Assembly (NCBI GenBank): GCA_015688915.1
Contig: JAATGX010000168.1
Coordinates: forward strand, 1-10,434
From: Desulfuromonadales bacterium
GTDB lineage: Bacteria > Desulfobacterota > Desulfuromonadia > Geobacterales > Pseudopelobacteraceae
Direction of reading: 5' to 3'
DNA length: 10,434 nucleotides
Below are positions 1 through 7,642 of this stretch, piece by piece. Made by a program: the position numbers and the translations under genes. Below the pieces are notes generated by a model. That model searched no databases. It was not told the origin of the DNA and saw nothing but the letters and a program-made list of their open reading frames with translations. How positions within the stretch are numbered: the first letter of the stretch is position 1; every line of letters begins with the position of its first letter.

Positions 1-398
1 ACCCGCCCCTTGTCCTTGATCAGATCGATCTTGTTGAGCACCAGCACCACCGGCGTCTTCACCCCTTGCAGGATCTCGCGGACAAAGGCCTCGTCGACGG
101 GAGCGCTCGCATCCACCACCAGGAGCAGCAGGTCCACGCCGCTGATCGCCGACATGGCCACGTCCACCATGCCCCGGTTCAGGCGGGATTTGCTCGTGTG
201 GATGCCGGGGGTGTCGATGAACACTATCTGGCCTCCGGGGATGTTGTGGATCCCCTGGATACGATTGCGGGTGGTCTGTGGCTTGTCCGAGGTGATGACG
301 ATCTTCTCGCCGATGATGGCGTTGAGGAGCGTGGACTTGCCCACGTTGGGGCGGCCGATGATGGAGACGAAACCGGATTTAAATGGTTTATTTTTCAA
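1..398 (-). CDS. era: GTPase Era, N-terminal part (truncated by window edge)
   Basis: Era is a GTP-binding protein that binds 16S rRNA and helps 30S subunit maturation. The visible 132 residues are the GTPase domain: the P-loop GRPNVGKST at about 15-23, the switch I motif QTTRNRI at 41-47, DTPG at 62-65 followed by IH, and NKID at 122-125. The QTTRNRI/DTPGIH combination fits Era rather than Der, whose first G domain differs and which has two. The KH RNA-binding domain lies beyond the window edge. The start is taken as TTG at 398, because an in-frame TAA lies nine codons upstream, no ATG or GTG falls between them, and the TTG is followed directly by the Era N-terminus. An AGAGAG purine tract lies about 12 nt upstream. 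The first codons are AT-rich, unlike the GC-rich body. The gene lies downstream of the DUF4160/DUF2442 pair on the same strand, 57 nt away. Confidence 0.93.
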   Translation of the reverse strand, partial: MKNKPFKSGFVSIIGRPNVGKSTLLNAIIGEKIVITSDKPQTTRNRIQGIHNIPGGQIVFIDTPGIHTSKSRLNRGMVDVAMSAISGVDLLLLVVDASAPVDEAFVREILQGVKTPVVLVLNKIDLIKDKGR

Positions 399-455
399 TA
401 TGTTTATTTGCTCTCTTTCAAGTTTTTATTGCATTAATAAGCAGAGAGTCCGAAT

Positions 456-719
456 TCAGGCAGCAAACTTAAGGGGAAAACGCTCCGGATGTTCCAATGC
501 CTCTATCTCTATATCAGCATCCAGTGCCTCCCAACGTAACTGACCGGGCGCAATCTCCTGCATACCGAAAATTTGCTCCACGGTCGCACTCCTGAAAACC
601 GGGTAGTCATGGTAGGGCACAAAGAACTCCCGGTCGACGCTGATAAGCCAGAAACCATCACGACCAATGGCGGTCACTTCACTTGCGCAAATGATTGAGC
701 CACGCGTTTCTGAAAGCAT
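456..719 (-). CDS. DUF2442 domain protein, second gene of a small coupled pair
   Basis: This is a small 87-residue protein of the DUF2442 type. Recognisable elements are FFVPYHDYPVF in the middle, a predicted beta-rich N-terminal half, and the W-x2-LDADIEIEALEHPE segment near the C-terminus, which matches the W-P-x-LDxDL-x2-DSLE pattern that I recall from this family. The family has no firmly established biochemical role. The reading frame is open up to 794, but the start is set at the ATG at 719, because GAGGAG (727-732) lies 7 nt upstream; the ATG at 725 is only one base from it. The gene overlaps the end of the DUF4160 gene by 41 nt, so translation is probably coupled. Pairs of this type resemble toxin-antitoxin loci in size and layout, but nothing here proves such activity. 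Confidence 0.8.
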   Translation of the reverse strand: MLSETRGSIICASEVTAIGRDGFWLISVDREFFVPYHDYPVFRSATVEQIFGMQEIAPGQLRWEALDADIEIEALEHPERFPLKFAA

Positions 720-918
720 CGGCATTCTCCTCAACGAGTTTTGCCAGTTCACGTAATGTTCGCTGGTCGAGCCTGTACGAATCGGCAAGGGCAACTATCG
801 GTTCCAGCCAGAATTTGGCCACACCTTCAGGTGTCTGGATATGGACATGCATCCGGCTTTCCTCATTACTATTGAAGAAAAATCGGTAGCTGCCTATTTT
901 CATGATGGTGGGCGACAT
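679..918 (-). CDS. DUF4160 domain protein, first gene of a small coupled pair
   Basis: This 79-residue protein matches the DUF4160 pattern: an N-terminal IG-SYRFFFNSNEESR segment, an H-x-H motif (HVHI, about residues 24-27), KFWLEP at about 35-40, and a helical C-terminus LRELAKLVEENADAFRNAWLNHL. No catalytic function is established for the family. The ATG at 918 is supported by AGGAGG at 925-930 with a 6-nt spacer; this Shine-Dalgarno sequence overlaps the last codons of glnS, whose stop is only 3 nt away, so the gene is almost certainly translated from the glnS message. The following DUF2442 gene starts inside it. In many genomes DUF4160 and DUF2442 genes are neighbours, which is why I treat them as one module. 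A toxin-antitoxin or small complex role is an inference only. Confidence 0.82.
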   Translation of the reverse strand: MSPTIMKIGSYRFFFNSNEESRMHVHIQTPEGVAKFWLEPIVALADSYRLDQRTLRELAKLVEENADAFRNAWLNHLRK

Positions 919-921
919 GGC

Positions 922-2592
<1,671 letters not shown>

Positions 2593-2624
2593 ATGGTTAC
2601 CCTCTATAAGAATAAAAAGCTTCT

Positions 2625-2779
2625 GCCACGGAGACACAGAGACACGGAGGAAAAACAGAAAGAGGATAAACGGGATAAAGGCTCAGGTTTTCTAAATAGT
2701 TTTCAGACGTTATCCCATTCATCCGGCGAATCCCTGTAAAACGCTTTTGAATTTCTCTGTGTCTCCGTGTCTCTGTGGC
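2625..2779. repeat. Composite inverted-repeat element between miaB and glnS
   Basis: Two 25-nt arms, 2625-2649 and 2755-2779, are inverted copies with three mismatches. They are built from an 8-nt period, ACGGAGAC then ACAGAGAC then ACGGAG. A second, nested pair of 15-nt arms, GGATAAACGGGATAA at 2664-2678 and its inverted counterpart at 2710-2724, differs at two positions. In RNA two of the three outer mismatches would be G-U pairs, so the element could fold into a long hairpin. It has no ORF of its own. It ends 5 nt after the miaB stop and begins 32 nt upstream of the glnS start, so nearly the whole intergenic gap is this element. From memory, words of this GAGACACA/GAGACACGG type recur as interspersed repeats in many bacterial genomes. 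Confidence 0.8.
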
Positions 2780-2784
2780 GGGTG

Positions 2785-4107
2785 TTAGTGGTTGTGTAAT
2801 TCCCCAAGGAGCGAATTCTGGTAAGCCCTGACGATACGGATATCGACGAAGCTGCCGATCAGCCCCGGCTCGCCGATGAAATTGACGATCCGGCCGCTGT
2901 CCATCCGGCCGGAGACCTGGCCGGGACGCTTCCCCTCCCCTTCCACCAGGACCGGTTGCACGGTGCCGAGGAAGGAGTCGCCGATCTCGCGGGTAATGCG
3001 TTTTTGCACATCCAGGAGCCGCTCCAGGCGCTGCACCTTCTGATCCCTGGTCAACTCCTCCGCCAGGTCGGCCGCCTTGGTGCCGGGCCGGGGCGAATAG
3101 ACGAAAAAGAACAGGTCGCTGTAGCGTACCTCCTCGACCAGGGAGACGGTCTGCTGGAAATCCGCCTCGCTCTCGCCCGGAAACCCGACGATCATGTCGC
3201 CGGTGATGGCGATGCCGGGCCGCACGGCCTTGAGCGCCCGGATCCGCTCCAGGTACCCGGCGCGGGTATAGCCGCGGTTCATGCGCTTCAGAACCGCATC
3301 GCTGCCGGACTGGACCGGCAGGTGGATCTGGCCGCACAGCTTGGGAACGTCGCCGAAACAGGCGATCAGATCGTCGGACATGTCCTTGGGATGAGACGTG
3401 GTGAACCGGATGCGGCGGATGCCGTCGATTGCGGCCACCTGCCTGATCAGCCGGGCAAAGCTCGGCTCGCCCTCGGCCTTGAGACCGTAGGAGTTGACGT
3501 TCTGGCCGAGCAGCACCACTTCCTGCACACCGGAATCCGCAAGCTCCCTGACCTCGGCCAAGATATCCGCCGAACGCCGGCTGATCTCCCGGCCGCGCAC
3601 ATACGGGACAATGCAGTAGGAACAAAAGTTGTCGCACCCCTGCATGACGGTGACAAAGCTGCTCAGGCGGCTGGTTCCCTTGACCGGCGGGAACAGGTCC
3701 AGGCGCTGCTCATTGTCGATGAAGGAGGTTTCGCAGCGGCGCTCGCCGTTTTCCGCACCCCGCACCATGTCCGCCAGCAGATGCAGGTTGTGGGTGCCGA
3801 ACACCAGGTCCAGCCAGGGGAATTTCTGGAGCAACGCCTCCCCCTCCTGCTGGGCAACGCAGCCGCCAACCCCCATGATGAGCGACTGTCGGGCCTTTTT
3901 CAGCGGCCGGAGGTTGGCGAGGCGTTTGTAAACCTTTTCTTCGGCGCCCCCCCGGACGCTGCACGTGTTCAGCAGGATCATGTCGGCGCCCGCCGCTTCG
4001 GTGGTGACCCGGTACCCGAGATCGGACAGCATGGTGACGATCCGCTCGGAATCGTTCACATTCATCTGGCAACCGAATGTTTCTATGTAGAGCTGTTTAT
4101 GGTTCAT
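2785..4107 (-). CDS. miaB: tRNA-2-methylthio-N6-dimethylallyladenosine synthase MiaB
   Basis: MiaB is a radical-SAM methylthiotransferase that adds the 2-methylthio group to i6A37 of tRNAs reading U-initial codons. The 440-residue protein has the full three-part architecture. The N-terminal MTTase domain carries the cluster-binding cysteines C13 (FGCQMN), C49 (NTCS) and C83 (GGCVAQ). The radical-SAM motif CxxxCxxC is at C158, C162 and C165 (GCDNFCSYCIVPYVRG). A C-terminal TRAM domain spans roughly 375-437. LLGQNVNSYG and IHLPVQSGSD are typical of MiaB rather than RimO or MtaB. The start at 4107 is the ATG before the canonical QLYIETFGCQMN sequence, with an AGGA about 10 nt upstream. The gene leads the minus-strand cluster and is divergent from the HAD gene, 244 nt away. 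Its stop lies 5 nt from the repeat element. Confidence 0.96.
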   Translation of the reverse strand: MNHKQLYIETFGCQMNVNDSERIVTMLSDLGYRVTTEAAGADMILLNTCSVRGGAEEKVYKRLANLRPLKKARQSLIMGVGGCVAQQEGEALLQKFPWLDLVFGTHNLHLLADMVRGAENGERRCETSFIDNEQRLDLFPPVKGTSRLSSFVTVMQGCDNFCSYCIVPYVRGREISRRSADILAEVRELADSGVQEVVLLGQNVNSYGLKAEGEPSFARLIRQVAAIDGIRRIRFTTSHPKDMSDDLIACFGDVPKLCGQIHLPVQSGSDAVLKRMNRGYTRAGYLERIRALKAVRPGIAITGDMIVGFPGESEADFQQTVSLVEEVRYSDLFFFVYSPRPGTKAADLAEELTRDQKVQRLERLLDVQKRITREIGDSFLGTVQPVLVEGEGKRPGQVSGRMDSGRIVNFIGEPGLIGSFVDIRIVRAYQNSLLGELHNH

Positions 4108-4120
4108 GGCGAAATGGTCC

Positions 4121-4150
4121 TTTATACGCGACCAACGCCGGTAAAGTCAA
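4121..4150 (-). promoter_or_regulatory. Sigma-70-like promoter candidate for miaB
   Basis: On the minus strand, TTGACT (4150-4145) and TATAAA (4126-4121) are separated by 18 nt. Both boxes are close to consensus. The weak point is position: transcription would begin only about 7-8 nt before the miaB ATG, making an almost leaderless message, and the AGGA ribosome site would overlap the -10 box. Confidence 0.35.
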
Positions 4151-4214
4151 TGAATTTGGGAAATTATGCAGGTGCGGCACCACTGTGTGAGGTGGATTGC
4201 CGTCAAGCTGGTTC

Positions 4215-4242
4215 TTGACAAAACCGGACGGATGGGTATTGT
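4215..4242 (+). promoter_or_regulatory. Sigma-70-like promoter candidate for the HAD/DUF3047 unit
   Basis: A perfect TTGACA (4215-4220) is followed after 16 nt by TATTGT (4237-4242, four of six matches). Transcription would start near 4249, giving a leader of about 100 nt before the HAD start at 4352. That leader holds the short ORF and hairpin described separately. Confidence 0.45.
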
Positions 4243-4307
4243 AAAAGCACCGGGTCATCATGCGATTTTAAGAACATCACCGGATTCCAACAGAGAAAAC
4301 TAACCAG

Positions 4308-4340
4308 GAGGCGTATGTCGACGCGCCTCGTTCTTTTTTC
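4308..4340 (+). terminator. Terminator-like hairpin in the leader of the HAD gene
   Basis: GAGGCG (4308-4313) and CGCCTC (4324-4329) form a 6-bp GC-rich stem with a 10-nt loop. It is followed by GTTCTTTTTTC, a T-rich run typical of intrinsic terminators. There is no plus-strand gene upstream to be terminated, so the structure lies within the predicted leader of the HAD gene and could act as an attenuator. The stem also covers most of an AGGAGG ribosome site. The stem is short, so chance is a serious alternative. Confidence 0.35.
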
Positions 4341-4365
4341 CATGACACTTCATGACGACCATTGA
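4315..4365 (+). CDS. Possible 16-codon leader ORF upstream of the HAD gene
   Basis: AGGAGG (4306-4311) stands 3 nt before an ATG that opens a 16-codon frame reading MSTRLVLFSMTLHDDH. Its TGA at 4363-4365 lies 14 nt inside the HAD gene, in another frame. The HAD start at 4352 has no ribosome site of its own, so reading this ORF could deliver ribosomes to it by coupling. The 3-nt spacer is shorter than usual, and the peptide has no recognisable features. It may be no more than a misplaced ribosome site. Confidence 0.25.
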   Translation: MSTRLVLFSMTLHDDH

Positions 4366-5044
4366 CTGGAGCACCATAGACACCGTCCTGCTGGATATGG
4401 ACGGCACCCTGCTGGACAGGCGCTTTGACGATCATTTCTGGCTGGAGCATGTGCCGGCCAGATGGGCTGTCCGCCATGGCACCACGGTCGAGCATGCCCG
4501 CACGCACCTGTATGCCCTGTTCAAATCCCAGGAAAACACCCTCAACTGGACCGACCTGGATTACTGGTCCGACCGGCTGAACCTGGACATCCCGCGCCTG
4601 AAACAGGAGGTCGGGCACCTCATCGCCGTGCACCCCTTTGTGGTAGATTTCCTGCTGTTCCTGAAGCAACACCACAAGGCGGTCTGGCTGGTAACCAACG
4701 CCCACTCCAAAACCCTTGACCTGAAAATGAAGACCACCCGCATCGGCCCCTATTTCGACGGCGCCATCTCCGCCCACCAGGTCGGCCTCCCCAAGGAGGA
4801 TGACCGCTTCTGGGGGGCGTTGCAGCGCTTCATACGGTATGATCCGGCCCGCACCATGCTGGGTGAGGACAGTGAAACCAACCTTGGCACGGCTGAACGT
4901 TACGGCATAGGGTATCTGGTGTACATCAGCCGCTTCAGCTCCCTGATTCCGCCCGCGGCATCCCAACGGTTTACCTCAATCGAGTTTTTCAGCACCCTTA
5001 TACCCGCACCGGGTGAAATGACCGTAACGGTCTCCCGAGGTTGA
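4352..5044 (+). CDS. HAD-superfamily phosphatase, YrfG-like (GMP/IMP nucleotidase type)
   Basis: The 230-residue protein is a class IA HAD hydrolase. All four motifs are visible: DMDGT with nucleophile D15 and acid/base D17, T115 in LVTNAH, K148 in GLPKED, and the metal-binding acidic pair E172-D173 in GEDSETN. The helical cap at about 25-95 includes ENTLNWTDLDYWSDRLNLDI, which resembles the HTLNW-x-LDYWSEQLGLDI segment of E. coli YrfG, an enzyme reported to hydrolyse GMP and IMP. The same activity here is inferred from that likeness, not proven. An in-frame TGA at 4343 makes the ATG at 4352 the first possible start, and the protein then begins like its relatives. No ribosome site lies directly upstream; the nearest AGGAGG is 40 nt away. 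The stop lies 2 nt from the start of the DUF3047 gene, so the two form an operon. Confidence 0.85.
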   Translation: MTTIDWSTIDTVLLDMDGTLLDRRFDDHFWLEHVPARWAVRHGTTVEHARTHLYALFKSQENTLNWTDLDYWSDRLNLDIPRLKQEVGHLIAVHPFVVDFLLFLKQHHKAVWLVTNAHSKTLDLKMKTTRIGPYFDGAISAHQVGLPKEDDRFWGALQRFIRYDPARTMLGEDSETNLGTAERYGIGYLVYISRFSSLIPPAASQRFTSIEFFSTLIPAPGEMTVTVSRG

Positions 5045-5046
5045 AC

Positions 5047-5895
5047 ATGCCCCGTTGTCATACCTTTCTGGCCATTGGTGTCTTTTCTCTTGTCGCAGCC
5101 CTGTCACCCGGTTCCGCCGCTGCCCAGCCGGTTGAGCCCGAGGTGCATATCGCCAGATTCAGTTCCAAGGATCTGACCGGCTGGAAGGACCAGGTCATTT
5201 TCGGCACGAAAAATTCCACGATCTACTCATTCATACAGGACAACGGCAAGACCGTATTGATGGGCAAAGGCATTGATGCCGCCTCGGGACTGATCCGGAA
5301 GATCGAAATCGACCCCCGGGTCTACCCGGTCATCACATGGTCATGGAAGATAGATCATACCGTCAAGAAGGGCAACGAACGGACCAAGGGGGGGCATGAC
5401 TTCAGCGCCCGCCTGTATGTGGTGTTCCCGAGGGGGCTGTTTTCCAGCACACGGGCAATCGAATACGTGTGGGGCAACGTCCTGCACAAGGGTGAAAGCA
5501 TCCGCAGCCCCTATTCGAACAACATGGTCATGATCGCGGTGGATGCGGGGGACGAGCTGGCCGGTCACTGGACATCCCACAAACGGAATTACGCCGAGGA
5601 TTATCGCGCCGCATTCGGCGAAGAGGCGCCAAAGCTGGGCGCCGTCGCCATCATGACCGACAGCGATAATACCCATGAATCCGCCGTGGGGTACTATGGC
5701 GACATCTCGGTTCTGCACGCCGTCCGGGACGACCACCAGAAACCCGGCGAGCCGCCGCACAAAGAACCGCTGCCCAAGGAGCAGCAGAAACAGGAACCGA
5801 AGGAGCAGCCAAACGGCAATGGCCATTCCCCGCCGCCGCCCCCGGCTGCCCCTTCTCTTCCGCAGGCAGTCCCCAACACCACGACTGCCCGCTGA
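5047..5895 (+). CDS. Exported DUF3047 domain protein with Pro/Gln-rich tail
   Basis: This 282-residue protein starts with a Sec-type signal peptide: a short basic N-terminus, a hydrophobic core at about 7-20, and a likely cleavage after AAA near residue 26. The mature part, to about residue 223, matches DUF3047, with W-S-W-K at about 95-98, HDFSARLYVVFP at about 115-126, an IEYVWGN segment, and AVAIMTDSDNT. It is presumably periplasmic; the function is unknown. The last 55 or so residues are low-complexity and rich in Pro, Gln, Lys and Glu, ending in a run of five prolines and a neutral stretch, and look disordered. The ATG at 5047 is chosen over TTG at 5041 because GAGG (5037-5040) is 6 nt before the ATG but touches the TTG. 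It is the second gene of the HAD unit. Confidence 0.85.
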   Translation: MPRCHTFLAIGVFSLVAALSPGSAAAQPVEPEVHIARFSSKDLTGWKDQVIFGTKNSTIYSFIQDNGKTVLMGKGIDAASGLIRKIEIDPRVYPVITWSWKIDHTVKKGNERTKGGHDFSARLYVVFPRGLFSSTRAIEYVWGNVLHKGESIRSPYSNNMVMIAVDAGDELAGHWTSHKRNYAEDYRAAFGEEAPKLGAVAIMTDSDNTHESAVGYYGDISVLHAVRDDHQKPGEPPHKEPLPKEQQKQEPKEQPNGNGHSPPPPPAAPSLPQAVPNTTTAR

Positions 5896-6237
5896 TTATC
5901 CCCTGCTCAGCCTGGTCCTGAATTTCTCCAGCCGCGAGGCGCCTTCCTCGATCAGCCGGATCAGGTCCTTGCGGGCGCTGCCGGCCATATCCTTCCCTTT
6001 TTCCAGCAGGTCATCGGTCTTGTCACTGATGCTTGCCACCAGGTCGTTGATGTTGTCCGTCAGGTCCTCAACCGCCTCGTCCGTCCGGGTTTTCACTTTT
6101 TTGGCGCAGCGGGCGATGTCCCGGCGGGTGCGCTGACCGGACTGGGGCGCCCATAGCAAGGCCACCCCCGCGCCGATGATGCCGCCCGCAACCATCAGCA
6201 GTGCCGCTGCCGCAACCTTTTTATCCCTGTCGTCCAT
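5896..6237 (-). CDS. YtxH-family single-pass membrane protein
   Basis: The 113-residue protein has a short charged N-terminus, one glycine-rich transmembrane helix at about 8-29, and the YtxH signature GAGVALLWAPQSG directly after it. The remainder is a charged helix rich in Lys, Asp and Glu (about 38-110), likely a coiled coil facing the cytoplasm. YtxH proteins are often linked to general stress, with no known enzymatic role. AGGAGG stands 6 nt before the ATG, giving firm support to the start. The gene converges on the DUF3047 gene: its stop codon TAA (5898-5896) touches the other's TGA with no base between. It diverges from the oxidoreductase gene across a 174-nt gap. Confidence 0.85.
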   Translation of the reverse strand: MDDRDKKVAAAALLMVAGGIIGAGVALLWAPQSGQRTRRDIARCAKKVKTRTDEAVEDLTDNINDLVASISDKTDDLLEKGKDMAGSARKDLIRLIEEGASRLEKFRTRLSRG

Positions 6238-6364
6238 GGGTGCCTCCTCGATAAGATATGGCTACAGTGTATCCCCATCATGGGAAAATAGCCAGTTCTC
6301 GTACCCCAGGTTCACGCCTACAGCCCGTTGCCCCGCCAACACCCTTTATCTCCGGCCTTGGATA

Positions 6365-6373
6365 TGCTATAAA
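6365..6373 (+). promoter_or_regulatory. Extended -10 promoter candidate for the FAD oxidoreductase gene
   Basis: TGCTATAAA fits the extended -10 pattern TGnTATAAT at all but the final positions. No good -35 box is seen at the usual distance. Transcription would start near 6380, leaving a leader of about 32 nt that holds the AAGGAA ribosome site at 6401-6406. Nothing else stands out in the 174-nt gap between the divergent genes. Confidence 0.4.
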
Positions 6374-6411
6374 AATAAACAGTTCCACCATTCAATTCCA
6401 AAGGAACCCCC

Positions 6412-7515
6412 ATGAACTCTCTGCATGATGTCCTCATCGTCGGTGGCGGTCCGGCCGGGCTGGCCACCGCGTACCTGTGTCATAAGCACGGTCTTTCCTA
6501 CCTGGTGCTGGAATCCGGCAAGGGGGTATTCCAGGGAATCGCCAACACCTACCCGGAAGGGAAGCATGTCTACGCCTCCAAGCCCAAGGACGCGCCGGAA
6601 CCGTTCATGGTGGATGAACTGCGCCCCCCCGACAAGCCGGTCACGGTGGAGAGCTATATCCAGTATGTCCAGCATTTCGTGCAGCACGAGAACCTCAATG
6701 TCCGGACCGAGGTGGCCTTCGAGGACATCCGCGAAGAGCGGGACCTGCTCTCCGTCGTGACCGACAAGGGGGTCTTTCGCGGACGCAAGGTGGTGCTGGC
6801 CTTCGGCAGCAGCATCCCCCGGGAACTCTCGGTCTACGGCGACGCCAGGATGGTGGCCAAGAGCATGGAAGACGCCACCATGTATGTGGGGGTCAGGACC
6901 CTTGTCATCGGCGGCGGCAACACCGCGGCCGACGTGGTCATCGCCATCCTCAAGGCCAAGCGCGAGGTCAACGACACCCAGCCGGTCTACTGGGCCCACA
7001 AGTCTGGAAAATTCGACGTCAACAAGGAGACCGCCCAGCGCCTGGGCGAGGAGATCCTGCTGGGGGGCAACATCCGCCTGCTGCCGGGCGCCATCCCGCG
7101 CATCGGCGAGGTGGACGAGCAGGGCGTCGATCGGCTGGTGATACGCATCAACGAGTTCAAGCATGCGGACGGCATCGACACGTACAATTCCATGAGCTTT
7201 CCCATGAAGAACGTGATCGCCTGCATCGGCTCCCAGGGGCCGATGCCGATCTTCGACAAGGTCGGCATCCAGATGATCGCCTGCGCGGCCGGTGTCTGCA
7301 AGATCGCCAAGGAAGGCGACCGGCTGGTGCTTCTGACCTCCGAGTTCGAGTCCACCCGCAAGGGGGTCTACATCATCGGCGGCGCCATCTCCCCCTCCTA
7401 CATGAAGATCAGCGCGGGCTCCATCGCCGAGGAAAGGCATCCCAACCTGATCTACACCGCCATCAACGACGCCTACCACGTGGTGGAGGCGATCCGGGGG
7501 AAACTGGGGAAATAG
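6412..7515 (+). CDS. FAD/NAD(P)-binding oxidoreductase, YpdA-like
   Basis: The 367-residue protein has the two-dinucleotide-domain plan of the thioredoxin-reductase-like flavoproteins. The FAD-binding GGGPAGLA is at 11-18, and a second Rossmann motif, GGGNTAAD, for NAD(P)H, is at 167-174. Best likeness is to YpdA, the bacillithiol-disulfide reductase family, and to related uncharacterised proteins. Two family features are missing. The Cys in the GGGPCG loop, which I recall as important for YpdA, is Ala15 here, and the C-terminal ATG/GD region reads YIIGGAISPSYMKI without the usual Asp. There is no CxxC redox pair; a C-x4-C (CAAGVC) lies near residues 285-290. It probably is a flavoprotein of unknown substrate. 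AAGGAA 6 nt upstream supports the ATG at 6412. The gene appears monocistronic: a strong terminator follows. Confidence 0.8.
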   Translation: MNSLHDVLIVGGGPAGLATAYLCHKHGLSYLVLESGKGVFQGIANTYPEGKHVYASKPKDAPEPFMVDELRPPDKPVTVESYIQYVQHFVQHENLNVRTEVAFEDIREERDLLSVVTDKGVFRGRKVVLAFGSSIPRELSVYGDARMVAKSMEDATMYVGVRTLVIGGGNTAADVVIAILKAKREVNDTQPVYWAHKSGKFDVNKETAQRLGEEILLGGNIRLLPGAIPRIGEVDEQGVDRLVIRINEFKHADGIDTYNSMSFPMKNVIACIGSQGPMPIFDKVGIQMIACAAGVCKIAKEGDRLVLLTSEFESTRKGVYIIGGAISPSYMKISAGSIAEERHPNLIYTAINDAYHVVEAIRGKLGK

Positions 7516-7545
7516 GCACGAGTCTCTTATCCGCCCATACCAATG

Positions 7546-7579
7546 CCCCGCCTCCCGTTCACAGAGGCGGGGTGTTTTT
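7546..7579 (+). terminator. Rho-independent terminator after the oxidoreductase gene
   Basis: CCCCGCCTC (7546-7554) and GAGGCGGGG (7564-7572) form a perfect 9-bp GC-rich stem with a 9-nt loop, followed by TGTTTTTG. It lies 31 nt past the stop at 7515 and separates this gene from htpG. Confidence 0.9.
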
Positions 7580-7607
7580 GTGCAAGCGGTCGTCATTTGT
7601 TGCCCAT

Positions 7608-7642
7608 TCCCCCTTGAAAAACCGGCTGGCCGTGATTATGTT
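7608..7642 (+). promoter_or_regulatory. htpG promoter candidate with sigma-32-like -35 region
   Basis: TCCCCCTTGAA at 7608-7618 closely matches the -35 element of the heat-shock sigma factor RpoH (consensus about TNtCNCcCTTGAA). TTGAAA (7614-7619) is also followed, after 17 nt, by TATGTT (7637-7642), a fair sigma-70 -10. The CCCCAT-type -10 of RpoH is poorly matched (CCGTGATTA at 7630-7638). Both forms would start transcription around 7645-7650, upstream of the ribosome site. An 8-bp palindrome, GTGTACAC, sits at 7643-7650. Confidence 0.5.

Noticed and set aside
1..398. Assignment of the left-edge GTPase as Der (EngA)
   Set aside because: The motifs QTTRNRIQGI and DTPGIH and their spacing fit Era; Der has different switch sequences.
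411..448. CTCTCT ... AGAGAG as a hairpin terminator before era
   Set aside because: The loop would be about 27 nt, the stem is 6 bp and AT-rich inside, and there is no T run directly after it on the minus strand.
10..543. Open plus-strand frame of 177 codons at the left edge
   Set aside because: It is antisense to era, whose minus-strand frame has all GTPase motifs; the plus-strand product shows low-complexity composition typical of a shadow.
2597..3637. Minus-strand frame of 346 codons running from miaB through the repeat towards glnS
   Set aside because: It is a shifted frame of miaB; the true frame has every cysteine and ends at 2785. The repeat merely lacks stops in this frame.
4108..4351. 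Riboswitch such as a purine or cyclic-di-GMP aptamer in the HAD leader
   Set aside because: I looked for the conserved aptamer core words and did not find them; only the terminator-like hairpin and short ORF are visible.
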